The notes beneath the pieces were generated by a model. It was not told the DNA's origin and did not search any database. It saw nothing but the letters and a program-made list of their open reading frames with translations. The position numbers were made by a program, and so were the translations under genes. A DNA stretch of 64,000 nucleotides from Mesorhizobium sp. GbtcB19 (GTDB lineage: Bacteria > Pseudomonadota > Alphaproteobacteria > Rhizobiales > Rhizobiaceae), in the NCBI RefSeq assembly GCF_019091085.1, contig NZ_JAGXJY010000012.1:124001-188000 (forward strand), written 5' to 3'. Every line of letters begins with the position of its first letter. Within the stretch, counting starts at the first letter, position 1. Shown here in pieces: positions 50,124-59,109 of the stretch.

Positions 50124-50207
50124 CGTCGCTCCGTCCGCGCCCATAAGGTTTGTCCCTCTCCTGCCTCATCATAGCGAGTTCGCGCAAGAACACCATAAAA
50201 AATGATT

Positions 50208-50248
50208 TGGATGTTCCATTCGAAGTAAAAATGGACTAATTCATCCAT
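50208..50248. promoter_or_regulatory. paired TGGA/TCCA palindromes between iolR and the divergent oxidoreductase gene
   Basis: TGGA-TGT-TCCA (50208-50218) and ATGGA-N8-TCCAT (50231-50248) lie in the AT-rich 158-bp divergent region. They resemble the GGAA/TTCC boxes at the iolC promoter and may serve IolR autoregulation and control of the gene at 50282. Confidence 0.45.
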
Positions 50249-50281
50249 ACCGTTATTTCCCTCACCTCGGAGACAATCGAC

Positions 50282-51391
50282 ATGGTCGGAGTGGGCCTCA
50301 TCGGCACGGGCTTCATGGGCAAGTGCCACGCCATCGCCTGGAATGCGGTGGGCACCGTCTTCCCCGATGTCGACAAGCCGAAGCTGGTGCATCTGGGCGA
50401 GGTGAATGACGAACTTGCCAGGCGCAAGGCCGGCGAATTCGGCTTTGCAAAAGCCTCCGGCGACTGGCGCGCCGTGGTCAACGATCCGGAGGTCGATGTC
50501 GTCTCGCTGACCACGCCCAACCAGTTCCACCCGGAGATGGCGATCGCCATCCTCGAAGCCGGCAAGCATCTTTGGTGCGAGAAGCCGATGGCGCCGAGCT
50601 TCGCCGAGGCCGAGGCGATGGCGAAGGCCGCGAAGGCATCCGGCAAGGTCGCGGTGCTCGGCTACAACTACATCCAGAACCCCGCTATCCGCCACATCGG
50701 GGCGCTGCTCGAGGAGAAGATCATCGGCGACGTCAACCTCGTGCGCATCGAGATGGACGAGGATTTCATGGCCGACCCGGAAGCGCTGTTCTTCTGGAAG
50801 CATGAAGCGGCCTCCGGCTACGGCGCGCTCGACGATTTCGCCGTGCATCCGCTGTCGCTGATCAAGGCGCTGTTCGGCCGCGTTTCGCGCGTCATGTGCG
50901 ACATGGTCAAACCCTATGCCGACCGCAAGACCGCGTCCGGCGCCCGCCGCGCGGTCGAAACCTACGACATCGCCAGCGTCTTGATGCATCTCGAAAACGG
51001 TGTCGCCGGCACGCTGCTGGTCAACCGTTCGGCTTGGGGCCGAAAGGGCCGCATCGCCATCCAGATTTTTGGGTCGAAAGGCTCGATCCTCTACGACCAG
51101 GAGCGGATGAACGAGTTCCAGCTCTACCTCACCGCCGACCGGCCGACCGAGCAGGGCTACCGCACCATCCTGGTCGCGCCACACCACAAGCCTTACGATT
51201 CCTTCCTGCCGGCGCCCGGCCACGGCCTCGGCTTCAACGACCTTAAGATGATCGAATGCCGCGAACTCCTGATGCGCATCGCCGGCAAGCCGGCCCGGAT
51301 CATCGATTTCGACGAGGGGCTGGAGATCGAGCGCACCGTGCATGCGATGGCGCGCTCGTTCCAGGAGCAGCGCTGGGTGGATGTGCGATAA
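50282..51391 (+). CDS. Gfo/Idh/MocA family oxidoreductase
   Basis: This is a 369-residue NAD(P)-dependent dehydrogenase. It has the Rossmann VGLIGTGFMGKCHAIAWNAV, TTPNQFHPEMAIAILEAGKH, CEKPMAPSFAEAEA and GYNYIQNPAIRHIGALLEE. Lys of CEKP is the family catalytic residue. It is divergent from iolR and probably acts on an inositol isomer or a derived keto-compound. It differs from the two IdhA-like genes in the window (15195, 52450). The ATG follows GGAGACAATCGAC. Confidence 0.88.
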   Translation: MVGVGLIGTGFMGKCHAIAWNAVGTVFPDVDKPKLVHLGEVNDELARRKAGEFGFAKASGDWRAVVNDPEVDVVSLTTPNQFHPEMAIAILEAGKHLWCEKPMAPSFAEAEAMAKAAKASGKVAVLGYNYIQNPAIRHIGALLEEKIIGDVNLVRIEMDEDFMADPEALFFWKHEAASGYGALDDFAVHPLSLIKALFGRVSRVMCDMVKPYADRKTASGARRAVETYDIASVLMHLENGVAGTLLVNRSAWGRKGRIAIQIFGSKGSILYDQERMNEFQLYLTADRPTEQGYRTILVAPHHKPYDSFLPAPGHGLGFNDLKMIECRELLMRIAGKPARIIDFDEGLEIERTVHAMARSFQEQRWVDVR

Positions 51392-51476
51392 GTCAGCCGA
51401 GCGCTGAGACCGCCGCAACAGCCGGCGCCGATGGCAGCACCGGTCTATGCCGACCGGCGCCTCGGATCGGCTAGCT

Positions 51477-52415
51477 TCAAGCCAGGTTAATGGCGACATT
51501 GCGCAGCAACGCCACGGATTTGCGCATGCCTTCGATCGGCGACAGCATCATGTCCTCGTGCTCGATCGAGAGCACGTCGTCGTAGCCGGCCTGCTTCAGC
51601 GCGGTGCAGAACTGCCGCCACCAGGTCTCGCCATGGCCATAGCCCAGCGTGATGTAGTTCCAGGCCCGGTCGGCATAGTGGTTTGGCGGACGCGCATCGA
51701 GCACGCCGTCTATGGCCGCCGGTATCGGTTCGACGCGCGTATCCTTGGCATGGACATAGTAGATCGCCGAGCCAAGCTTGCGGACGGCGGCGATGGGATC
51801 GGCGCCCATCCACATCGGGTGGCTCGGGTCGTAGTTCGCGCCGACCGTCTCGCCGACGGCGTCGCGCAGCCGGAACAGCGTCTGGACATTGTAGACGGCC
51901 TGATGGCCGTGCAGTTCCAGGCAGAGTTTGCCGATGCCGAGATTGTTCGAAAATTTCACCAGATCGCGCCAGTAGGGGATGATGCATTCGTCCCACTGGT
52001 AGCGCTGGATGTCGGCGCATTCGGGCGGCCAGTCGGTGACGATCCAGTTGGGGTTGGCGTCGCCGGGTCCGCCGGGCAAGCCGGACATCATCACCACGCG
52101 GTCGATGCCCATCAGGCTCGCCAGCCGGATCGTGTCCTCGGTCACCTGGCGGTGCTGCTTGCCCTGCTGCCCCGGATGCAGCGGATTGCCCGAGCAGTTG
52201 AGCGCCGCGATCGTCAGCCCGTGGTCGCGGACCTTGGCGACGAATTCGGCGCGGGTCGCGGCACTTTCCAGCATCGCCGCCAGATCGATATGCGGCGCGG
52301 ACGACCAGTTGCCGCAGGCGAACTCCAGCGTCTCCAGCCCGAGTTCGGCCGAGGCTCGCAGCATCTCGTCGAAGGACAGGTTGCCCAGGCTGTCGGTGAT
52401 CATGCCAATCTTCAT
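51477..52415 (-). CDS. sugar phosphate isomerase/epimerase-like TIM barrel protein
   Basis: This 312-residue AP-endonuclease-2/xylose-isomerase-like protein has MIDSLGNLSF-type opening, LCLELHGHQAVYNVQTLFRL, GANYDPSHPMWMGADPIAAV, VHAKDTR and LSIEHEDMMLSPIEGMRKSV. These carry the His/Glu/Asp metal ligands of the family that also contains IolE, IolI and IolH. It is the last gene of a minus-strand operon starting at 58575, so it probably acts on the same inositol derivative. Confidence 0.87.
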   Translation of the reverse strand: MKIGMITDSLGNLSFDEMLRASAELGLETLEFACGNWSSAPHIDLAAMLESAATRAEFVAKVRDHGLTIAALNCSGNPLHPGQQGKQHRQVTEDTIRLASLMGIDRVVMMSGLPGGPGDANPNWIVTDWPPECADIQRYQWDECIIPYWRDLVKFSNNLGIGKLCLELHGHQAVYNVQTLFRLRDAVGETVGANYDPSHPMWMGADPIAAVRKLGSAIYYVHAKDTRVEPIPAAIDGVLDARPPNHYADRAWNYITLGYGHGETWWRQFCTALKQAGYDDVLSIEHEDMMLSPIEGMRKSVALLRNVAINLA

Positions 52416-52449
52416 GTCGGTGACTCCCGCTTGCCTTCAGACCGTCCAC

Positions 52450-53442
52450 TCAGAGTTTTACCGGCTCGAACCTGCCGGACCGCGCCGACGCCAGGGCCGC
52501 TTCGCAAAGGATCATCGCCTTGCGGCCATCGCTGGCCGTGACGGCGGGTTTCTTTCCCGTCTCCACGCAGGAGATGAAATGATCGATCTCGGCGGCGTAG
52601 GATTCCGCATAGCGTTCGACGAAGAAGTAATAGGGCTTGTCGCGCGATATGCCCTTGCCGCCATACATCTCCACCGAGGTCGGCAGCCGGTTGCCGGCCT
52701 GCAGCATGCCGTCGGCGCCATGCACCTCGATGCGCTGGTCGTAGCCATAGGCGGCCCTGACGCTGTTGTTGATGTGGCATTGCCGGCCCGACGCCGTGCG
52801 CAGGATGAACATCGCGGTGTCGTAGTCGCCGAGCTTGCTGTATTGCGGCGCCACCAGCGAGGAACCGGTCGCGAACAGCTCCACCGGTTCTTCGCCGAGC
52901 ATGTTCCGCGCCATGTCGAAGTCGTGGATGGTCATTTCGCGAAAGACGCCGCCGCCGCCGGCTAACGCTTCTTCTGTTTCCGGTTCGGGGTCGCGGCTGG
53001 TGATGATGACCTGCTCGACTGCGCCGATCTCGCCGGCGGCCAGGCGTTCCTTCAGCGCCCGGAAGCTCGGATCGAAGCGGCGGTTGAAGCCGATCTGGAA
53101 CGGCACGCCGGCTTTCGCGACCGCGGCCAGGCATTCGTCCGTGCGCTTGAGGTCGAGATCGATCGGCTTCTCGCAGAAGATCGCCTTGCCCTTCGCCGCC
53201 GCGGCCGTGGCGAGTTCGGCATGGGTGCGCGTCGCCGAGGCGATGAACACCATCTTCACCGCCGGATCGTTCATGACCGTCTCGGTGTCGGCGATCTCGG
53301 CACCAGTCGCGGCGGCGACCTTCTCCGCCGCCTCGCGGTTGGGATCGACGACGTAGCGCAGCCGCACCTTTGGATGACGCGCCAGATTGCCCGCATGCAC
53401 ACGGCCGATCAGCCCCACCCCGAACAGACAGACATCCATCAT
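52450..53442 (-). CDS. inositol 2-dehydrogenase-like oxidoreductase (Gfo/Idh/MocA)
   Basis: This is a 330-residue paralogue of the IdhA-like enzyme at 15195. It has GVGLIGRVHAGNLARHPKVR, CEKPIDLDLKRTDECLA, GFNRRFDPSFRALKERL, GGGGVFREMTIHDFDMARNM and VRAAYGYDQRIEVHGADGML. Same length and motifs as IolG suggest an inositol-type substrate. It lies between the CUT1 permeases and the TIM-barrel isomerase in one operon. ATG 53442 or the adjacent ATG 53439 is the start. Confidence 0.88.
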   Translation of the reverse strand: MMDVCLFGVGLIGRVHAGNLARHPKVRLRYVVDPNREAAEKVAAATGAEIADTETVMNDPAVKMVFIASATRTHAELATAAAAKGKAIFCEKPIDLDLKRTDECLAAVAKAGVPFQIGFNRRFDPSFRALKERLAAGEIGAVEQVIITSRDPEPETEEALAGGGGVFREMTIHDFDMARNMLGEEPVELFATGSSLVAPQYSKLGDYDTAMFILRTASGRQCHINNSVRAAYGYDQRIEVHGADGMLQAGNRLPTSVEMYGGKGISRDKPYYFFVERYAESYAAEIDHFISCVETGKKPAVTASDGRKAMILCEAALASARSGRFEPVKL

Positions 53443-53507
53443 ACGTTCGACTTTCCTATCGGGCCGCGCCTTCGCGGAACGGCCGGTTCGTGTTGCTCGC
53501 GCGGCGT

Positions 53508-54326
53508 TCATTTCACCGCGCCCATGGTCAGCCCGCGCACCAGGTGGCGCTGCACCAGCAGCGCGAAGAAGACGATCGGCAGCGCGCCGATGACGCCGGC
53601 GGCCGACATCGAGGCCCAGTCGGTATCGATGCGTCCGATCAGCGTCGCGGTGCCGCGCGGCATGGTCATCGCGCGCGGCGTCGCCGTCAGCGCCAGCGCG
53701 AAGAGGAACTCGTTGAAGGTGACCAGCACGGCGAAGATGGCCGTGGCCGCCAATCCGGGTGCGGCCAGCGGCAGCGTGATGCGGCGGAAGGCGCCGAAGC
53801 GCGAATCGCCGTCGACCATCGCGGCCTCCTCGAGATCGACGGGAATCTCGCGGAAGAAACTCTCCATCATCCAGACGCAGAAGGTGACGTTGAAGGCAGT
53901 GTAGGTGGCGATCAGCCCGAGCCAGCTGTCGAGCAGGCCGAGGCTGAGCATCAGCAGATAGACCGGGATCAGGATGACGACCGGCGGGATGATGCGCAGC
54001 GTGAGCAGGAACAGGCCGACCTTGCGCTCCGCCGCAAAAGGCAGGCGGAACCTGGCGATCGCATAGGCGCCCATCGCCCCGACGATGAGCGCGATGGCGA
54101 CGGAGAAGAAGGTCACCACCAGCGAGTTCGTCAGGTAGGAGCCGAACTGCTTTTCGGTGAACAGCCGCACGTAATTGTCGAGCGTCGGCAGGTGCGGGTA
54201 GAGCGTGCCTTCCTGCGTGATCTCGCGGTTCGACTTGAGCGAGGTGGAGACCAGCCAGTAGATCGGCAACAGCACGACGGCCAGCACGAAGATGGTTGTG
54301 AGGATGCGCGCCAGACGGGTGCTCAT
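53508..54326 (-). CDS. carbohydrate ABC transporter permease (MalG-like, CUT1)
   Basis: This is a 272-residue permease with six hydrophobic helices: ILTTIFVLAVVLLPIYWLVS at the N-terminus and the EAA loop DLEEAAMVDGDSRFGAFRRI then TLPLAAPGLAATAIF. The start overlaps the end of the MalF-like gene by four bases (ATGA). It forms the heterodimeric channel with the next entry. Confidence 0.92.
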   Translation of the reverse strand: MSTRLARILTTIFVLAVVLLPIYWLVSTSLKSNREITQEGTLYPHLPTLDNYVRLFTEKQFGSYLTNSLVVTFFSVAIALIVGAMGAYAIARFRLPFAAERKVGLFLLTLRIIPPVVILIPVYLLMLSLGLLDSWLGLIATYTAFNVTFCVWMMESFFREIPVDLEEAAMVDGDSRFGAFRRITLPLAAPGLAATAIFAVLVTFNEFLFALALTATPRAMTMPRGTATLIGRIDTDWASMSAAGVIGALPIVFFALLVQRHLVRGLTMGAVK

Positions 54327-55228
54327 GACGCGTCGACCCTGCGCAGGAGCCTGATGGCGCTGAAGGCGAGCGCGAGCACGACGAGGCCGATGGTCACGAA
54401 CAGCGCCGCCGCATAGCCGGTCTGCTGGAACTTGAAGGCGGTGTCGTAGCCGTAGATCGAGATCAGCCTCGTCGCCTCGCCCGGCCCGCCTCGGGTCAGC
54501 ACGAAGACCTGGTCGAAAGTGCCGAAGGCGTCGATGGTCCGAAGCACGATCGCCACCGCCAGCACCGGCCGCATCATCGGAAAGGTCAGATCGGCAAAGA
54601 CGCGCCAGGCGCCGGCGCCGTCGACGCGCGCCGCCTCGAACGGCTCGTGCGGCAGCGACTGCAGCCCGGCGAGCAGGATCAGGAACATCAGCGGCGTCCA
54701 TTCCCAGACGTCGAGCACGACCAGGCCGATGAAGGCGTTGAGCGGATTGCCGAGGATCTGCACCGCTCCGCCGCCCATCGCCTCCGACAGCGCCGTCAGC
54801 ATGCCGGCATCGCTGGCGTAGATCAGCCGGAAGACGATGGCGACGACGACCGGCGTGACCACCATGGGGATGATCAGCACCGTCCTGAGCAGCCGGATGC
54901 CGCGGAACTCGTGCAGGCAAAACAGCGCCAGCGCGAAGCCCAGCACCGCCTCGAACGACACCGACAGCGCGACGAACTTCACCGTCACCCAGAGCGAATT
55001 CAGGAACTGCGCGTCGCTCCACAGATGCATGTAGTTCTGCAGGCCGACATCGGCGATCGGCGAGCCGTAGCGGTAGGCTTTTGCGCTGGCGCGCAGCCCA
55101 TCCCAAAGCGGATAGACGAGCACGCCGAGTACGATCATCAGGCCCGGCGCCAGCATGAGATAGGGGAGGGCGAGGTCGAGCCCCGCCCCCTGCAGGCGGT
55201 ATTTGCGCGCCTGCGTGCCGCTTTGCAT
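54323..55228 (-). CDS. carbohydrate ABC transporter permease (MalF-like, CUT1)
   Basis: This is a 301-residue permease with six helices: LALPYLMLAPGLMIVLGVLV, LLRTVLIIPMVVTPVVVAIV and the EAA loop PFEAARVDGAGAWRVFADLT. Its ATG overlaps the stop of the binding-protein gene (ATGA). The operon order is ATPase, binding protein, MalF, MalG. Confidence 0.92.
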   Translation of the reverse strand: MQSGTQARKYRLQGAGLDLALPYLMLAPGLMIVLGVLVYPLWDGLRASAKAYRYGSPIADVGLQNYMHLWSDAQFLNSLWVTVKFVALSVSFEAVLGFALALFCLHEFRGIRLLRTVLIIPMVVTPVVVAIVFRLIYASDAGMLTALSEAMGGGAVQILGNPLNAFIGLVVLDVWEWTPLMFLILLAGLQSLPHEPFEAARVDGAGAWRVFADLTFPMMRPVLAVAIVLRTIDAFGTFDQVFVLTRGGPGEATRLISIYGYDTAFKFQQTGYAAALFVTIGLVVLALAFSAIRLLRRVDAS

Positions 55229-56541
55229 CAGTAGTAACCGGCCGTGGTCAGGTAGTCCTTGACTTGCTTGGCTGCGGTGTCGAGCGCGGCACCGCCGCCG
55301 GAACCGGCCTGCAGCGCCTTGTTGAGCTCGATGCCGAGCAGTTCCTCGACCTTGGCCCAGTCCGGCGTGCGTGGTCGCGGCAGCGCGCCGGCGTCGAGCT
55401 GCTGCAGCGCGACCGGGATCAGCCGGTTGCCGGGCTTGGCGATGCCGAAGGCGCTGCGCTTGACGGGAATCGAGCCCGCTTCCGAGAGCTTGGCCTGGGT
55501 TTCGGCGCTGACATACCACTTCAGGAACTCGATCGAGTTCGCCTTGTTGGGCGCCGATTTCGGCACGCCGGCGATGAAGATGCCCATCTGCGCGATCGCT
55601 TTTTCCTGTTTCGGCACGACGCCGAAATCGAGCTTGCCGGCCACCTTGGTCTGCGCCGGATCGTCGGCCTTCAGCGCGTTGCCCGAATACTGGATGATGG
55701 CGCCGGCATCGCCGCCGAGGATCGCCGCGCCCTCCTGGTCGGAATCGAACTCGACCACGCCGCTCGCCGTGTTCTGCTTCATCGTGCCGACGAAGAATTC
55801 GGCCGAGGCCTTGCCCTCGGCCGAATTGAAGATCGGGTTCCACTTGTCGTCGAAGAAGGAGCCGCCAAACGACAGGAAGATCGGATACCAGCTGGTGACG
55901 ATCGGGTTGCCGGTGACGCCGCGGAAGACGACCGGATATTTGATCTTGCCGGCGGCGACGCCTTCCTTGCCCTTGGCGATCACCTCGTCCCAGGTCTTGG
56001 GCGCGCCGCCGGTGAAGACGTCGTTGCGGTAGGTCAGCGTCTGCAGGTCACCGACGAAGGGCACACAGATCAGCGTCGGCTTGGCGTTCTCGAAACCCTT
56101 GACGCGCGGTCCCTGCTGCGGCGGCCAGTAGCCCATGTCGATCATCGAGCCGATCCAGTCCTTGTCAGCGCCGTCGATGCCGCCGGCGCCGAGGTCCTCC
56201 AGCACATTGGCGGCGCCGAATTGCGGCACCCACGGATCGTCGAGCAGATAGAGGTCGTACTGGCCGGCGCCGCTCTGGGCATCGGCGAACCACTTCTCGA
56301 GCGTCACGCCATATTCGTCCTCGAGGAACTCGATGTCGAAGCCCTTTTCCTTCGCCAGCGGGATGATCTTTTCCTTGAACGGCGTCAGCCCGCCATCGGC
56401 GAAGGCGCCGATGATCACCTTCTTTCCGGCGGCCCTTGCGGGCAGCGGCAGGCCGAGCGTGGTCAGCGCGGTGGTCGCCAATGCCAGGCTAAGCCCGCCC
56501 TTGATGACGGAGCGGCGAGTAAGTCTGCTGGAATGCATCAT
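55228..56541 (-). CDS. carbohydrate ABC transporter substrate-binding protein (CUT1, Tat signal)
   Basis: This 437-residue extracellular binding protein (SBP_bac_1 type) has a twin-arginine signal, LTRRSVIKGGLSLALATTAL, ending near PARAAGKK. Binding-lobe features include LYLLDDPWVPQFGAANVLED, VPFVGDLQTLTYRNDVF and GDAGAIIQYSGNALK. Export in folded form through Tat is inferred. The ligand is probably a polyol or inositol derivative from the neighbouring catabolic genes. Its ATG overlaps the ATPase stop. Confidence 0.88.
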   Translation of the reverse strand: MMHSSRLTRRSVIKGGLSLALATTALTTLGLPLPARAAGKKVIIGAFADGGLTPFKEKIIPLAKEKGFDIEFLEDEYGVTLEKWFADAQSGAGQYDLYLLDDPWVPQFGAANVLEDLGAGGIDGADKDWIGSMIDMGYWPPQQGPRVKGFENAKPTLICVPFVGDLQTLTYRNDVFTGGAPKTWDEVIAKGKEGVAAGKIKYPVVFRGVTGNPIVTSWYPIFLSFGGSFFDDKWNPIFNSAEGKASAEFFVGTMKQNTASGVVEFDSDQEGAAILGGDAGAIIQYSGNALKADDPAQTKVAGKLDFGVVPKQEKAIAQMGIFIAGVPKSAPNKANSIEFLKWYVSAETQAKLSEAGSIPVKRSAFGIAKPGNRLIPVALQQLDAGALPRPRTPDWAKVEELLGIELNKALQAGSGGGAALDTAAKQVKDYLTTAGYY

Positions 56542-57635
56542 GTCACTCTCCCATTGTTGTTGACCCTGTGGACGGCGGTGAGGCCGGCCGAATTGAAGAA
56601 ACAGGCGTTCGCCGGGTCGAAGGCGACGCCGATGCTTTCACCCACCACACCCCGGAAATCGCGGCCGGCCCGAACCGAGACATTGCCGCCTTCGAGGCGG
56701 ACATTGACCAGCGTCTCGTTGCCCATCGGCTCGACGACATAGATTTCGCCGGGCAGTGCACCGGCTTCGCCCGGCTGGGCGACGCTGCAGTCTTCGGGCC
56801 TCAGCCCGATCTCGACGATCTCGGCCAGGCGGCATGCTGTTAGCCGCGTCCGCTCCAGCGCCACGATCTTGCCGCCCGCCATCACGCCTTGCTCGGAAAG
56901 CGCGACCGGCAGGATGTTCATCGGCGGATTGCCGACGAAGGTGGCGACGAAACGGTTGGCCGGACGGTCGTAGATGTCGATGGGCGGCGCCATCTGCTGC
57001 AGCTCGCCGCCATGCATGACGGCGACGAGGTCGGCCATGGTCAGCGCCTCGACCTGGTCGTGGGTGACATAGATGGTGGTGGCGCTGAGCCGCTGGCAAA
57101 GCCGCTTGATCTCGCCGCGCATGGTGAGCCGCAGCCGCGCGTCGAGATTGGACAGCGGCTCGTCCATCAGGAAGGCCGCCGGGTCGCGCACGATGGCGCG
57201 CGCCAGCGCCACGCGCTGGCGCTGGCCGCCGGAAAGCTGGCGCGGCTGGCGGTCCAGCAGATGGCCGATTTCGAGGATGGCGGCGACCTCGCCGATCTTG
57301 GTCTTGCGCTCGGCGTCCGGCGTGCCGCGGATCCACAGCGGATAGCCGATGTTTTCGGCCACCGTCATCTGCGGGTAGAGCGCGTAGCTCTGGAACACCA
57401 TGGCGATGTCGCGGTCGCGCGGCTGCAGCCGGGTCACGTCGCGCTCGCCGATGAAGACCTTGCCGGATGTCGGCATGTCCAGCCCCGCCAGGATGCGCAG
57501 CGCCGTCGTCTTGCCGCAGCCCGACGGACCGAGGAGGGCGAGGAATTTATGGTCCGGCACGGCAAGGTCGAGCGATCTCAGCACGTTGAGCGCGCCGAAA
57601 TTCTTGACCACGTTTTTATACAGGACCGAACTCAT
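56538..57635 (-). CDS. carbohydrate ABC transporter ATP-binding protein (UgpC/MalK-like)
   Basis: This 365-residue ATPase has Walker A GPSGCGKTT, Q-loop MVFQSYALYPQMTVAENIGY, signature LSGGQRQRVALARAI, Walker B AFLMDEPLSNLDARLR, and a C-terminal TOBE regulatory domain (EIGLRPEDCSVA, VNVRLEGGNVSVRAGRDF). The ATG at 57635 follows GGGGAGGGCG. It is 28 bp after the IolE/MocC-like gene. Confidence 0.93.
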   Translation of the reverse strand: MSSVLYKNVVKNFGALNVLRSLDLAVPDHKFLALLGPSGCGKTTALRILAGLDMPTSGKVFIGERDVTRLQPRDRDIAMVFQSYALYPQMTVAENIGYPLWIRGTPDAERKTKIGEVAAILEIGHLLDRQPRQLSGGQRQRVALARAIVRDPAAFLMDEPLSNLDARLRLTMRGEIKRLCQRLSATTIYVTHDQVEALTMADLVAVMHGGELQQMAPPIDIYDRPANRFVATFVGNPPMNILPVALSEQGVMAGGKIVALERTRLTACRLAEIVEIGLRPEDCSVAQPGEAGALPGEIYVVEPMGNETLVNVRLEGGNVSVRAGRDFRGVVGESIGVAFDPANACFFNSAGLTAVHRVNNNGRVT

Positions 57636-57663
57636 CGCCCTCCCCGGCGCCCCCGCTTGTGTC

Positions 57664-58575
57664 TCACCCCTTCCGCTCGTGCACATAGAAGCCCGCGCCC
57701 TGCGCCAGCTGCTTCAGATTGCGATACCCCATCGTCGCATAGGTCAAGGGGTGCGCCTTCGCCGGGTCCTGCTCGGCCTCCACCACCAGCCAGCCCGAAT
57801 AGCCCTGGCCGCCTAGGATTTTGAGCAGCGTCGGATAGTCGATCGCACCGTCGCCGGGCACTGTGAAAATGCCTTCCATCACCGCGCCCATGAAGCTCAT
57901 GTCGGTGTCGCGTGCCTTCTTCAGCATCGCCGGGCGCACATCCTTGCAATGCACATGCACGACGCGGCCGACATGCCGGCGCAGCAACTGCTCCGGATCG
58001 CCGCCGGAAAAGGCGCAGTGGCCGGTGTCATAGAGCAGGCCGACCGCCTCGCCGGTGGTCTGCATCAGCCTGTCGATCTCGGCGTCGGTCTCGACGATCG
58101 TGCCCATGTGATGGTGGAAGGCCATGCCGACACCGAAATCGACAAAACGCTCGGCGAGCCTGCTGATCTTGGCGCCATAGGCCTTCCATTCCCCGTCCAT
58201 CAGCTTCGGCCGCTGCGAGATCGGGTCGTGGATGGCGCCATGGCGACCGCGCGAGGTATCGGCATAGACGACATGCCTGGCGCCGAGATCGCGCAGCAAA
58301 GTCAGATGCGGCCGGATCGCCTCGAACTCCTCGTCGACCTCCTTCTCGCAGATGCGCCCGTCATACCAGCCGGAGACCAGCGCCAGTCCGTAATGGTCGA
58401 GGATCGGCCGCAGCGTGCGGCTGTCGCGCGGAAACTTGCCGCCGAGCTCGGTGCCGGCATAACCCGCTTCCGCGGTCTCGCTCAGGCACGTCTCGAGCGG
58501 CGTGTCACCGCCCAGTTCCGGCACGTCGTCATTGGTCCAGGTGATCGGATTGATGCCAAGTCGAACTGTCGTCAT
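57664..58575 (-). CDS. IolE/MocC-like dehydratase (second copy)
   Basis: This 303-residue TIM-barrel protein resembles the IolE at 44357 in length and in order of motifs: LGINPITWTNDDVPELGGDT, FHHHMGTIVETDAEIDRLMQ, YDTGHCAFSGGDPEQLLRRH, VVHVHCKDVRPAMLKKARD and GWLVVEAEQDPAKAHPL. The metal-binding Glu, His and Asp residues are present. It leads a transporter operon of its own and faces a MocR-type regulator, unlike the iolCDE copy. MocC of the rhizopine cluster is of the same family. Confidence 0.88.
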   Translation of the reverse strand: MTTVRLGINPITWTNDDVPELGGDTPLETCLSETAEAGYAGTELGGKFPRDSRTLRPILDHYGLALVSGWYDGRICEKEVDEEFEAIRPHLTLLRDLGARHVVYADTSRGRHGAIHDPISQRPKLMDGEWKAYGAKISRLAERFVDFGVGMAFHHHMGTIVETDAEIDRLMQTTGEAVGLLYDTGHCAFSGGDPEQLLRRHVGRVVHVHCKDVRPAMLKKARDTDMSFMGAVMEGIFTVPGDGAIDYPTLLKILGGQGYSGWLVVEAEQDPAKAHPLTYATMGYRNLKQLAQGAGFYVHERKG

Positions 58576-59109
58576 TGCGCGCTTTCCGCCCCGCAGCCGG
58601 GGTGGCTGCGGGGTTCATGATCTCGGGAGGAGATGGCTGCGGTCGGCGGGATGCAAAGCCCGCCTGTTTTCGCCCGGCCGGACGCCCTCCCAGTGCCTGG
58701 CCGAACCCGTTTTCGTCGACGTCCTACCCCAACGTCACAGGGGAAAGTCTACGCCGCTCTGTCTCCCTCGCGAGGGCCAGTTTTCGGGAAAATGAAGGAA
58801 CCAGTTTGTGTCGGGAAGTGGGTGTGGCAGGATGGGGAATGGGCAATCTGGAAATCATCGAGCGGCAGCGCGAGGCCCCCTTCTCTGGCCTGCCGGCCAT
58901 CTCCCCCTCAAGGGGGGAGATTGGATGGCGCGCCGGCTTTCGCCAATCGCCAACGTTGCAAGGAGTAGCGAGGCGCCAAAGCTGCCAATCTCCCCCCTTG
59001 AGGGGGAGATGTCCGGCAGGACAGAGAGGGGGGCGAAGGAACTCGACGTCGAAAGCCAAGCATGTCTGGGCACGCCATCGCCAGCGCACCTATGGGCGGG
59101 GCTAGCCCC
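58576..59109. other. 534-bp region between the second inositol operon and mocR
   Basis: No gene is supported here apart from N-terminal uncertainty of mocR. It must hold the divergent promoters of the operon at 58575 and of mocR. Most of it is taken by a 160-bp palindrome (58875-59034). I found no clear operator. Confidence 0.4.
58875..59034. repeat. 160-bp long palindromic repeat
   Basis: Two arms of about 50 bases are inverted copies, beginning GCCCCCTTCTCTGG and ending GACAGAGAGGGGGGC; each arm also contains an inner CTCCCCCTCAAGGGGGGAG hairpin. I recall the CTCCCC..GGGGAG motif as a very common rhizobial intergenic palindrome. It is a different family from the element at 43817. Confidence 0.75.

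Noticed and set aside
49943..51499. A 518-codon minus-strand frame over the iolR promoter and the oxidoreductase gene
   Set aside because: It runs antisense through a complete Gfo/Idh/MocA gene and its AT-rich promoter.
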